Source: Microplitis mediator
Lineage: Eukaryota > Arthropoda > Insecta > Hymenoptera > Braconidae
Reading direction: 5' to 3'
Assembly (NCBI RefSeq): GCF_029852145.1
Contig: NC_079969.1
Location: 4,278,001 to 4,342,000, forward strand
Length of the DNA stretch: 64,000 nucleotides
The position numbers and the translations under genes are program-made. Shown in pieces: positions 46,901-58,700 of this stretch. The number at the start of each line of letters is the position of its first letter. Position 1 is the first letter of the stretch. Under the pieces are notes generated by a model. It ran no database searches. It was not told the DNA's origin and saw nothing but the letters and a program-made list of their open reading frames with translations.

Positions 46901-49753
46901 CGGGTACTAGTTCCTTGATCGGGTTCTAGTTCCTTGATCGGGTTCTAGTTCCCTGATTGGGTACTAAGTCTCTTAGGTTCATGTGTGGCGAGTATACGCA
47001 GTGGGTAAGTGTGTGCAAACCCATGCGTTTCAGTCCGAAATTAATAAATTTGCGCATACTTATCTACAGCACACACTTGCCAGACATGACTCTACTCACA
47101 AAAAAAAACTATAATAATTTTACTTTACTTGTAGAGCATAAATAGAAGGTCTGGAAAACATCCATGTATTTTCAAACAATTATCTATGAATGAAGAACTC
47201 ATGTCAATGGAACGTTTAGCGGAACGTGATTACGTACGTCATAAATTTATGAAACAAATGTCATTGAATGAAGATATAATTTGTAAAAATATAACATTAG
47301 ACAAAATAGAAGATAATTCATCTTTAACAGCACGAAGATTTCAAATATTAAAAAGTGGCCTTACCAACCGAATTAAGCGATCAACAACAAATATGGATAA
47401 AGTATCTCCGATATCATTTAAAAACGGATTAGTTAAAATATTTCAAAATTGGAAATCATTAGATTCTAGTTTTGATGATCAGACAGACAATAAATATCTA
47501 GAAGAACCTATGGTTCAAACAGAGGAAGATATTCCATTACCAGTTACTTTTAAGAAAGAACCTGAAGTCGAACGATGTTTGTCTAAAGAAGACGGCTCAG
47601 ATTCCTCTAAAGACAGTAGTCTGCAAAGTGATACAAGTTTAGATTCTGAAGATAGTTTTGCATCGGTTATTTATGTGCCAAAGAAACAAATTTCGCCTGT
47701 TGATATCAACGCAATGCCTTCTGTTTCCCACTTGAGGACAACCTCAGCACCACCGTCACCGAGAGTTAAACATCCGCCAGATCTCCACAAGCCTAAAATT
47801 AAAATTATGTCAATTTTGCCTTTATCGAAACAGTTCCCCGCTGCTAGCAAATCACTACCGCCCCCCAGTCCACCTGGACTTTCACCAAAAACCTTTAATT
47901 CTTTTATTACACAATCGTTCTTTCATCAGCAAAATGTACCATACAATTTTGATAAGCTTACAAACAAACAATCAAACGAGGAGTCAACTGGTGATTCTGA
48001 GATAAATTCTCACAGTGAACACATTAGAAAATTAAATGATTCAAAACCAAACGTCTTGAAATTAAATCATCATAATTCAGAAAGTTCACCTTCAGCCGAA
48101 GAAAACGATAGTAAGAAAAAAATATCTATAAATAAATGGAGTGTAGGAAAACCGAAAGATTATTCATCACCGTCCAGTTTAATTGATGATGTTCCGATAG
48201 TAGAAAATTTAAAACCAGGCTCAGAATCAAACGAATCACTAGAAAAATCTCACAAAGAAATTTCGAATGATGAAGACAACAGAAAGTGTCGATTGAACGA
48301 AATAAAAGAATTATTGCAACAAAAGCCAGGATTCGCGACCAGATGTTCAAAACCGTCGTTCCCATTAGTACGAAGAGCGTCCACAGCAACGACAGGAAGA
48401 CTAGAAGCAGTAGCGAAGACATTGCCACGGCTGTTGTCATTAGAGTTATTCAATCCGGAAACAGATGATTTAGACAGTGATTCTAGTGGCGTTTCTTCGC
48501 CCGATTCAGTTGATTCCGTCGTCAGCGTAATTTCCGACGAACGTCGCATTGACAAATTCAAAATTATCCAATCAAAACAATTAGAACTATCGAAAAAATT
48601 AAAAAATCCCAGCAGTACTGCAGAATCTGTTAAGAATAACGACAAGGAGCCTACGAATGAATCGATAATTTTTTCTATTGCGTCATCAACGCAATCATTT
48701 AGGATACGCGAGCCATCTGCCGAGCTATCAAGTGTCGGAAACACAGCGGATTCAAAAATTGGATCGCGGTCTGAATCAGAAACGTGTTCCCAGGTTTCAG
48801 AGTGTACGGAAAGTTCTAAATCATCGTCGATAAACAATGAAAACCTGAGTAATGATCTTAATTGGAACGAGAAATCAGGGGAAAATCTGATCAATTTCAG
48901 CGACAGCATAACAGAAAATTTCTTTAAAGATATTGATCAGTTTTGCCAACAGAGAAAATTGGAGCTTTTGAATGACATAACAAGCAGCAGCAAAACAACT
49001 TTGAATTCTGATAATTCTTCATCACAAGCTTGTGATCATGAATTAGAAGGAACATCAAATTCCGATGAATTGCTAGTAGATAATACAGTTCTATGGTTGA
49101 AAAATTCAATAGATGAGTTTTCAAAATCAGACAATAAATTAAACTTAATTGATAACTTAATAATCAAAAGAGAGTGTCAAGGAAACGAGTGTCTCTACGG
49201 AATCAGCTCTGAAGATACAATGGGATTTGTTATAGTGTCAAAAAATGGAGAAGTCGAGGAAAATAAAAGTATAGATGATAAGTTTATACTGGATTCCAGA
49301 GTCAATAAAAACGATAAGGAACAAAAAGTTTCAAATATCTTTAGTAATTTCTTAGAGCCTAATGATGAGGATTCTGATAATTTCGGTAGTTCGCAAACAA
49401 CACAAAGTTCACCGACGAAATTTTTAGAATCTAATGATAAATATAAACATCAAAAAGACAAGAGAATATGTCAATATAACGAGCGATTAGTATCTGAAGA
49501 AATGGTTGAAGATAACAACCGGACCAATGCACCAACAAATGATGACTACAGTGAATCATCATCGCAAGAATCACTTCTGTCTGAACGGGAAGGTGGTGCT
49601 ATTACTTATCATCAATATTATCACGTTTTTAGGGAGGGGGAACTTGATCAGTTGATTAATACGTATGTTGAAAATTTACATATTATTTCGTCGTATTACG
49701 ACCATGCCAATTGGTGTATTGTCGCTGAAAAAGTTCAAGTTTGGACTATATAA
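43980..49753 (+). CDS. fid: TRMT9B/fid-like SAM-dependent methyltransferase with long disordered tail
   Basis: Member of the Trm9/ALKBH8-type methyltransferases; Drosophila fid (TRMT9B) restrains neuromuscular junction growth (family knowledge). Exons: 43980-44148, 44222-44325, 44394-44585, 46032-46292, 46373-46828, 47135-49753; 1266 aa, versus about 450 in human TRMT9B. The SAM fold is at residues 1-190: HWPKIYKFLEELEPG, motif I DIGCGNGKYL (55-64), LPFRDESFDAVLSIAVVHHF and LRIGGKLVISVWAMEQ. About 1000 residues follow that are rich in Ser, Asp, Glu and Asn without a fold I can recognise. The protein closes with the conserved block YYHVFREGELDQLI...DHANWCIVAEKVQVW. The start is the first ATG matching the family; a likely 5'UTR acceptor is at 43930. 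The last exon (2.6 kb) is one open frame. Confidence 0.93.
44684..44903 (+). repeat. MITE with CCCTT..GCG ends in fid intron 3
   Basis: Ends CCCTTAAATGTGCG and GCGAATTCAAGGG. The internal block CAAATATATTTTGTTA is shared in reverse with 51335-51559. Confidence 0.6.
46885..46968 (+). repeat. 19 bp tandem repeat, 4.4 copies
   Basis: Unit GTACTAGTTCCCTGATCGG starts at 46885, 46904, 46923, 46942 and 46961 with few changes. It lies 56 bp inside fid intron 5. Confidence 0.85.
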
Positions 49754-49852
49754 CATTTTATATCTTGTAAAAATTAGCTATTTTATATGCTATTATTCTA
49801 GTTTGCTTAATAATTTATCAAGTTGAGGACATAAATTAAATGCAGAGGAACT

Positions 49853-49889
49853 AATAAAGCCATAAAAATCCACCTTTAAATAAAATAAA
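49853..49889 (+). terminator. fid polyadenylation signals
   Basis: AATAAA at 49853-49858 and again at 49884-49889, about 100-135 bp past the stop. Confidence 0.55.
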
Positions 49890-51094
49890 GTGATTTTTTT
49901 TTCTTTTGTAAAAATAAGTATTACATAGCCTACAATGCAACCCTTTAATTAAAAGCAATTATACATTTGTGTGTTAAAAAAAATTAAGTATTGGAAATAA
50001 ATTTTTTTCAAAAGTATTAATAAAAAAAAATTTAGAAAATAGAAAAAAAAATTATCAAATCGAAAATTTTATGTATTTCATAACTTAATATTCGCTGGTA
50101 ACTAAATATTATTATTATAAAAAGCTAAGCCCCGTTAAAAAAAAATCTTTTCAAGACCACGATTTCTGATTTATCTTTTATTTAAACCTTTTTAGATTTA
50201 GTGAGATTCAAAACGTCTCTCCATTCATTCATCCTCGTAGTAGTCCTTTCGCTGCTGTGGATGCGCGCGCAATTTTTAGCCAAACGGATCTGACAAATGT
50301 TTGTATTTTTTAAGATGCTATCTTAATAAATAATAGAGATAGACGAAAGATGATTGAGTCATTATTTGTGTATTTTGATACATGGAAGCTTATTTTGTCA
50401 TTATTTGAGAGATATCAATTATAAATTTCTTGTAATTTAAGTTTGAACAATTAAATTGTTTATAACAAAAAAGCTGGACCACCGTAGAACTTTTTAATCC
50501 TCGCATCAAATTACATAAATACTCGTAGAAAAATCTAATCGACCTGATTTTGCACACAGCCATAAGAATAGCGGCGAAAGGACTATAGAACCAAATAGAT
50601 CCATACAAATCCAAAACACGATTCATTTTGTTTATCATTAGATTAAGTTAATTTATGTAAATCAACACAAATGTACGTCTGAATACACAGATACAAAAAA
50701 TTAAGGAAAGAGAAAAAATTTATAAATTCTTTAGTGATTTTTTGAAGGCTGTATCTTTGTAAATAATGATCGTATTAAAAAAAAAATTTAAGCTTAAAAG
50801 CTCTAGTTCCAAGATCTGATGAAGAATTTTTTGAGCAACGGCTAGTGGAATCATGAGAAATCCATTGTCGAAAAACTCGGCAAGTTTAGGTTTCATTTCG
50901 ATTTTCAAAAATAGAGTTTTCATTGAATGTCGGGGATTTTAGGTCTTAGAAAGGTGTTTTGTTTAAACAATTATACCAGACCTTACGCTCTACGGTCTTT
51001 ATAATCACTTCATAAGTAACTGTAATTGGTTCGTTAATTTGCTAAAGACATTAACATACCACATATTAAATTATACATATACATATTATGTATA

Positions 51095-51578
51095 TACAGT
51101 CGAATTCCACTAACTCAGACAGTTACTCTACGGAGCTGCGAGAATTTCTTGGAAATCCTGACTTATCGAATGTCACTTCTTCTTTAAAAAGTAAACTGCT
51201 CGCATGCGCCCTTACATCACATGTATGATGCATATATAAATAAACACACACACCTAAAAATGGATAGTATTGATGGGAGACAACGTAACTCGTAGTAGGT
51301 ATCAAGTTTGAGGGTAAGTTCCGAGTTAATGGAACCCTTTAATTCGCTGTTGCATATCTGCAGTCTGCAATATACTGAAAATCGATTGAACGTACTCTAG
51401 TGACGTACATCCGAATTTCATTCACACAAATAATAGACAATTTTGTTTTCTTTTTGACAACGGAAGTGGCGGTTCAATTTTGAATTTCAAAACTATAAAC
51501 CCTTGTAGAGATAACAAAATATATTTAAGAATAAAAAAAAAAAATTACGCATTCAAGAGTTAATGGACTTCGACTGTA
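51095..51578 (+). repeat. CAGTCGAA-family MITE carrying a nested MITE
   Basis: Outer ends TACAGTCGAATTCCACTAAC and TTAATGGACTTCGACTGTA. The second element at 51335-51559 is the reverse of 44684-44903. The outer element holds TCGCATGCGC near 51200. Confidence 0.65.
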
Positions 51579-51855
51579 TATATTCATATATATTTATACT
51601 ACAGCTTCCAACGGAGGTTAAATAATTAACAATCCTCAAACATTCTAAGCCGCTTTTTATTTAGAATACAAGAATGGCTTTCTTAACATTGTTTATAATA
51701 TTTATGATAATTTAAATAATTATTTAGCTTCTTTGATAAGACTGAGGTGATTTTCAAATAAATATTGTCTGGATTAAATCTCAATGACTTTAAATAACTA
51801 CTTACTTTAAATGGTTACTTTAAATAATATCAAAATAGACGATATTACAATTACT

Positions 51856-54214
51856 TTATTTAACTTTTCCTTGGGCTGCAACTGCAGCCATAGCGGCTTT
51901 GACTGTTTCTTCATCTCCCAAGAATTTCATAGAGACAATAGGTTTGAAATTTTCGTCTAATTCATAAACGAATGGTATTCCAGTGGGTAAATTCAAGCTC
52001 ATGATTTCATCGTTACTCAACTCTGAAAAAATAATTAACATCAATTAAATTAAACACCGAAACACGAGTAAATTTAGTTGCTGCTTTTTCGGTTTATTCG
52101 AAATTAAAGAAACTATCGATTTACAAAAAAAAAAAAAATAATTAAAAATATGCACAAGTAGAAAATTACAAAAACTATAAGTGCAATTTTTTTAAATATT
52201 TTTTTTTTTAAATTTATAATTTTGAAAAAAATCCAAAAATTATGAGACATCGGCCAACTTCAGTGTCATAAATTTTCGCCATTTAATGAAGAAGCTGAGA
52301 ACCCTGATTAAAAATACTCATTGAGAAATTGAAAATTATTTCAATTCTTTTCAATCCATACGGAGATTTTGAAAAATATTAAATGGAATTGAAAATTCGA
52401 TCATTTGAATACTTCCTGATTCTTGTAATAGAATTCAAAAGTATTGAAAAGAATTCAATCTTGCATCATTTTAGAAAAAGATTCAGAAAGAGTCGAAAAT
52501 GTGAATTCATTTTAATTTTTTTTTAATTCAAGTCATAACTCGAAATATGGAACTATTTTAATATTGAGAAAGATTTAGAAAAATTGAAAATCCTCAATTT
52601 CTTTCAATTCTTTCAATCCTACACTCGATCCAAAATATGGAACTATTTTGGTATTGAGAAGGATTCAGAAAGATTGGAAAATGTGAATTCATTGTAATTT
52701 ATTTCAATTCAAGTCATAATTGGAATTATGGAACTTTTTTGGTTTTGAGGGAAATTCAGAAAGATTACAAACTGTCATTTCATTTGAATTTTTTTCAATC
52801 TCACACGTGACCCGAAATGTGAAATTATTTTGTTATTGAGAAGTATTCAGAGATTGAAAATGTAAATTGATTTGAATCTTTTTCAATTCAACTCTTAACC
52901 CGAAATATGGAACTATTTTGGCATTGAGGAAGATTTAGAAAGATTGAAAACTGTCAATTTATTCGAATTTTTTTCAATGCTACTCGTGACCCTAAGATTC
53001 GAAACTTTTTTGTTATTGACGAGGATTCAGAAAGATTAAAAATATCAATTTATTCGGATCTTTTTCAATTCTTTGGAAGTTTAGAAATTCTATATTATTT
53101 GTAGATTCAATATAATTGAAAAGTATTAATTTTATGTCCAGATGAAAACCTCGTGGAATAGGATTTATTCAAAAGTATTCAATTCTCATCTTTTTCAATA
53201 CTTCTCAATGAATGACAGTAAAGTTGGCGGACATCAGACAATTTGTAAAATTTAAAAATCCTAAAATCAAATTTTTTAAACAAAAAAATTAAAAAATGGG
53301 CTTGTAGAAACTTCTAAAATCAGTGCATGCATTTTTTTTATCATATCAATTTAATTGTTTAATTTTTTTTATATGTAATTCAAAAATTGTCTTGTCTGCT
53401 ACATTTACACTCATTCTCAATGAGTATTTTTAATCAGGGAAACTTTATTCAAATGTTTTCTTTAAATTTTTACCTATATAGAAAACTATTAAAATATACT
53501 CACGGTCAAGATGTTTAACGATTCCTCGCAAACTATTTCCATGAGCGGCGATGATAATTTTCTTGCCCTCTTTCAAATGAGGAATAATTACATCATTCCA
53601 ATACGGCAAAGTTCGTTTAATAGTTAATTCGAGAGATTCAAACTTAGGGAACTCATCTGCTTTAGGACCGTCTTTGTAACGCTCATCTTTTACAATCGTA
53701 TCATAATATTTATGGTCGGGTTCCATTGGTGGCGGAGGAGTATCAAATGATCTTCGCCAAATTTGTACTTGTTGCTCGCCGTATTTAGCAGCAGTCTCAG
53801 CTTTGTTCATACCAGTGAGCCCACCATAATGACGTTCATTCAATCGCCAGGTTTTGTAAATTGGAAGATTTTCCTGGCCGATTTCTTTCAAAATTGTTTG
53901 AAGAGTAACCTGAGCTCGAGTTAAAACAGACGTGTGAGCTTCGTCAAATCTATAACCTGAGTCTTTGAGGGCCTTTCCAGCAGCAATGGCTTCATTTTTT
54001 CCTGTATCAGGATGAAAAGTAATTCAAGATTTAGTGAAAATTTGATATAAATTTTTATCAGCAGTATACGGCTATTGGTCCTTGAATAAATTGTTGTTAC
54101 ATCGCATTGCTTACCTTTTTCAGATAATCCTGCGTCGAACCAACCGCAAAATAAATTTAATTGATTCCATTCACTTTCGCCATGACGAACCATAACAATT
54201 CTATATTTGGCCAT
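51856..54214 (-). CDS. Pglym: Phosphoglycerate mutase (2,3-BPG dependent)
   Basis: Cytosolic glycolytic enzyme interconverting 3- and 2-phosphoglycerate through a phosphohistidine. Exons: 54214-54115, 54001-53504, 52022-51856; 254 aa, exactly the dPGAM length. Motifs: VMVRHGESEWN with catalytic His11, CGWFDAGLSEKG, LTRAQVTLQTILKE, LNERHYGGLTGMNKAETA, WRRSFDTPPPPM, AAHGNSLRGIVKHLD with the second catalytic His, and the end FLGDEETVKAAMAAVAAQGK. All catalytic residues are present. An in-frame ATG eight codons upstream exists, but MAKYRIVMVRHG matches the family start. The minus-strand stop TAA sits inside AATAAA (51860-51855). Intron 2 (1.48 kb) consists largely of a 90 bp tandem array. Confidence 0.97.
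52302..53439. repeat. 90 bp tandem array bounded by inverted repeats
   Basis: Ends CCCTGATTAAAAATACTCAT and ATGAGTATTTTTAATCAGGG are perfect inverted repeats. Inside, CGAAATATGGAACTATTTTG-like words recur at about 52542, 52632, 52722, 52812, 52901 and 52991, giving a unit near 90 bp. A MITE is nested at 53212-53414. The whole fills PGAM intron 2. Confidence 0.85.
53212..53414. repeat. MITE nested in the 90 bp array, 9 bp duplication
   Basis: TCTCAATGA at 53203-53211 and 53415-53423. Ends ATGACAGTAAAGTTGGCGGA and TCTGCTACATTTACACTCAT. Confidence 0.75.
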
Positions 54215-54580
54215 GATTTTATAATAATTAATAATCAAAACAATCTAGTCTCAAGTTTACGTAATAAATCTTCAGCTTATCCCTTACGGCGTACGACCTT
54301 GAAGTATAGATTAGATACAATTCAAATTTTTCACGAGTCACGTAAGGTTCTGTCCCTCCCTCACTTTTGGAAACTGTCTAGATCAGGGCTGCTCAGCAAA
54401 AGCAAAAGTTTGCTTTCATTTTGCTGTTAAGTTGCGCGTTTTTCTGAAGGATAAATTGACTGAAATATGACGTCAACTTGACCGCAAGATTTCATAGTTG
54501 ACCCCAACTTTCTACGACTTCTCGTCAAAGACAGCAACTTTTGCTACTTTTTAAAGATGTACAGAATTTTTAACAAACTA

Positions 54581-54778
54581 ATGATCCTGAAGTCAATGGA
54601 AATTAACAATTTTTGGATTTTTTTTTCAACAAATTGCAATAAAAAAAAAACGGAAAATATGCACATGTGAAAAATTAAAAAAACTATAGGTGGAATTTTT
54701 TTAAATATTTTTTTTTCATAGCTTATAGTTTTTAAAAAAATCCAAAGATTATTAGACCTCAGCTAACTTCAGTATCAT
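54581..54778. repeat. MITE, 8-9 bp duplication family
   Basis: ATGATCCTGAAGTCAATGG to CAGCTAACTTCAGTATCAT, flanked by AACAAACTA and CACAAACTA (8 of 9 identical). Confidence 0.7.
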
Positions 54779-54878
54779 CACAAACTACTGCCATCTTACA
54801 GAAAAAAAATTGAATTTTATCCTTAATTGCACAGTTTGCTTAGCAAAAGTTTATTTTACTAAATTTCCTTGAATTTTT

Positions 54879-55080
54879 ATGATACTGAAGTTAGCAGACG
54901 TCTAATAATTTTTGGATTTTCTTTTAGACGGTAAGTTTGAAAAAAAAAAATTTGAAAAAATTGCACCTTTAGTTTTTTAAATTTTCTACATGTGCATATT
55001 TTTATTTTTTATTTTTTCGTAATTAATTTGTTGAAAAAAAAATCCAAAAATTTTGAATTGTCTGCTAAGTTCAGGATCAT
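54879..55080. repeat. MITE inserted in the 54831-55480 repeat
   Basis: ATGATACTGAAGTTAGCAG to CTAAGTTCAGGATCAT, flanked by GAATTTTT at 54871-54878 and 55081-55088. The uninterrupted paralogue reads CTTGAATTTTTCGTC near 5930. Confidence 0.8.
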
Positions 55081-55213
55081 GAATTTTTCGTCAAATGTCC
55101 GTCAACTTGAGACTTTTCCGTTTTTGACAACAATTTGTAAACAACTTGCTATACAAAAATTAACCGCAAATTTTTCTTTCCAACTTTTGCTATCAAATTG
55201 TCAGCAAATTCGG

Positions 55214-55409
55214 ATGATTCTGAAGTTAACCGATCTCTTATAATTTTTAAAAATCTTAAACTATTTATAAAAAAAATATTTTTAAAAATTGCACTAATAG
55301 TTTTTTTAATTTTCTACATCTGTATATTTTTAATTTTTTTAATTTATGTAATTAACTAATCGAAAATAAAATTCAAAAATTTTTAAATGTCTGCTAAATT
55401 CAGGATCAT
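55214..55409. repeat. Second MITE in the 54831-55480 repeat
   Basis: ATGATTCTGAAGTTAACCGA to GTCTGCTAAATTCAGGATCAT, flanked by AAATTCGG on both sides (55206-55213, 55410-55417). Confidence 0.75.
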
Positions 55410-55783
55410 AAATTCGGGCGGCAAATTTTGGTAATTTCAATTGTCAAATTACTGTCAATTTCAAGCTAAAGTGGCTATTACGGTCTACACACAAGAAAAA
55501 AAAAATTTGCCATCAATATGTTGTCTCCATAACCAGTACCGTAGTTTGAAAACCATGAGCCTCAGGAAAGATTAAAAAATTTTGAGACATTAAAAAAAAA
55601 ATAATATTTTTGACATATACACACTATGTAGTGTGTGATTTCTAATATTTTATAATTGGAGGGACTTCTAACAATTTTAAATAAAAACCTCCCGAATTAT
55701 GACACTATCTTATTATACTCCAACTACAAATAATTTTCTACTGCTATCATCATTATCTATAATTATTTAATTAATTCGACAAA

Positions 55784-58700
55784 ATGTCATCAGCGCATTT
55801 ATCTGGAGGACGACTGAATATCGGTCTGCTCCAGGAACAAGCGAGAAAACAATTGTTATGTCTTATCGAAAAATGCGATGGCCCAAAAGTAAGTACTAAG
55901 ATTTTATTGGAATTTTAAAAAAATCTAAAAATGCCACCATATATATGAATTCTACTAAAAATGACTCAGGGTATCGTTAACTTGGTACATAATTTCCGAC
56001 ATGTATGTAAATTATATCTATAATATTTTTATTTTACAACAGGCTATCGTTTGGGACCAATCACTCGCTGGCCCGGTTGGTCTTATCGCTAAATATAATT
56101 TATTAGAAGAATATGGTGTCGTTAAAATGTACGAGTTAGTTGGTGGCCAACTTCCTCTTACTAATGTTACAAACATAATATTTATAGTTCGGCCACACTT
56201 GGACTTAATTGATTTAATTGCCGAGAATGTTCATGGGTAAATTAATGCCTAATTTATTGTATCTACTGATCAACTAAATCACAATAAAATCCCGTACTTA
56301 TTTTTGTACAGAGAGCAAAATCGATCTGCCAAAGAGTTCCATTTATTTTTTGTTCCTCGGAAAAGTTTATTGTGTAAAAAAAAATTAGAAAATCGAGGAG
56401 TTCTTGGTAATTTTACTTTAATTGAAGAATTCGTCTGTGATCTGTTTCCTTTTGATAATGACCTGATATCAATGGAATTGAATGAAACATTCAAAGAGTT
56501 TCATTTAGAAAATGACCCGACTTGCCTGTATCAAGTAGCGCTTGCTATTCAAAATCTACAGAAATTGTATGGGAAAATATCTAAAATTTCTGGACGCGGA
56601 CCAGCAGCAAGTAAAGTTTGGAATTTATTAAAAAGATTAGATCGAGAAGAAGAAGAAAAAGATATAAAAGCATACAGAGGAAGTACTACACCAGTAAGAA
56701 TTGACCATTTGCTTTTAATTGATCGAAGCATCGATCTGCTTTCTCCTCTTGTCACCCAACTGACCTATGAAGGTTTGATTGATGAAATATATAACATTCA
56801 CTGTAGTAAGTTTATTTTTTTGGAATCAAATATTAATTTTCTGCTGGTCAATTCTTTTAATTTATTTACGATCTACAGCTACGATCAAACTACCGGCTAA
56901 AAAATTTCATGATTCAGAGAGCTCTCCTACTGTTATGTCAATCGACAAAAAAGAACAAATTATACTGAATTCAGGTGAAGAATTATTTGCTGAAATCAGG
57001 TATAGTTATAAAAATAAATTAGAAATACTATGAAATTAAGTGTTAAGTTGATTATCAAGTACAGATATTATGTCAGTTGCCGACGAAAACGTAATTTTCT
57101 TTTGGAAAATATTAATTATTTATTTTTTGTTCAATCAGTAAACTGATGTACAAAATCTAAATAGTCCTTTTTTCAAATTAAAACAAACAATTATTTACAC
57201 AGAAAAATAGTATATTACATACCTAGGCCAGTAAAATAAGAAAAGTCTCAGAGCACATGTAATTGTTGGCCGAGGCGAAGCCGAGGCTGACAAACATGTG
57301 GTCTGAGGCTTTCTTTTTTACTGGCCAAGGTGCGTATACTATTTTTCTGCTCGACGAAGCCGGAAAGTTGCAACTTCGTTTAGGGCAGCGGCCCGAAAGT
57401 TGCCACTTTCCGGCCGGAGGGCAGAAAAATAATTTTCTATTCTCCGGGCGGAAAGCGTCAACTTTCGTCCCACTGTGCAAAACGAAGTTGCCGCTTTCCG
57501 CCTCCGCCCAGGAGAAAATTATATGTGATCTGAGACATTTCTTACTTCGCTGCCCTCGGTGTGTAATAGACTATTTTTTTTAGGGAATGAAAACAAAAAT
57601 TTTCTCAAGGCAAGAAAAATTTATTAGTGAATTTTCTTGGGGAAAGAAAAAATTTTTGTGTCATGAAATTTTTTTTAGTCTTAACAGGGTTCACACTTGT
57701 CTCTCTGTTACACTCAAGTCCACGAACGCTACTATCTTCGTTGCACTTGTGCAGTAAATGGAAACTTTATCCGAGTTTTTTTCTTAAACAAACGGATATT
57801 ATCAAATAATTGAAGCGCACTTCGCTAGATTAGACAGTAGTGCATCGATGTACAGTCTGTATTTTGTATTTAGAGATTTTGTTTGCGAAAAAAACTCAGC
57901 CAAAAATATTTGATAACCCCTGTTAAGAAAATTTTTCATGTCATTTTATACTGCAAAATATTTCTTGCGCCAGATATTTTTTTTTCTGTGTAATTCCTTT
58001 TATAAGAATGAGAAAATCAAACAGAATCTATTTCATACTACGAATATTTTGTAAAAATTATTGTTTATTGTATTCATGTTACAGAGATAAAAATTTCAAT
58101 GGCGTTGGGCCTGTTCTAAGTCAAAAAGCCAAAATTATCTCATCCCAGTTTGATGAAAGACACGGGGATAAAAGTGTGCAAGAAATAAAACAATTTGTTG
58201 CTCGATTGCCTTACATGCTCGCAACAAAACAATCTTTAGCACGACGTAAAACTGAATTATTTACACTAATGTTTTATTGTAGACATCAATTACTATAACA
58301 AGTACTTTTTAAACTATTGTTTAGATACGACCATAGCTGAAATGGTGAAAGAAGTAACAGATTCCGATAGTTTCCTCGAGCGTCTTCAAGTAGAACAAGA
58401 ATTATTGAACTGTATTGATACTGATAAGCCAAATGCGTACATCGAAGATTGTATATCACAGAAAAAACCTTTGATCACAGTCCTTCGACTTCTTTGCATT
58501 CAATCTTTAACAAATTCTGGTTTAAAACCAAAACTTCTTGATTATTATAAGCGGGAGATTATTCAAACGTATGGTTATCAACATATTCTGACGCTGTCGA
58601 ATCTTGAAAAAGCAAATTTACTGAGAGCTCAGCAGTCTAACAGGCAGTATGCAGTTTTACGAAAAGCTTTGAGGCTCACTGTTGAAGATGAAAGCGAAAT

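Larger units (their letters stand above)
49754..51854. other. Gap between convergent fid and PGAM genes
   Basis: 3' UTR of fid, AT-rich filler, and a nested repeat at 51095-51578. No further coding sequence recognised. Confidence 0.6.
54215..55783. other. Divergent intergenic region between PGAM and Vps33A
   Basis: Should hold both promoters. It is mostly an inverted-repeat element with three MITEs (54581-54778, 54879-55080, 55214-55409). I see no clear core promoter motif. Confidence 0.55.

Noticed and set aside
48126..48909. Minus-strand ORFs of 104 and 219 codons
   Set aside because: Shadows of the long fid exon caused by its serine codon bias.
52302..53439. CRISPR-like array
   Set aside because: Units are diverged 90 bp direct repeats without unique spacers, inside a eukaryotic intron.
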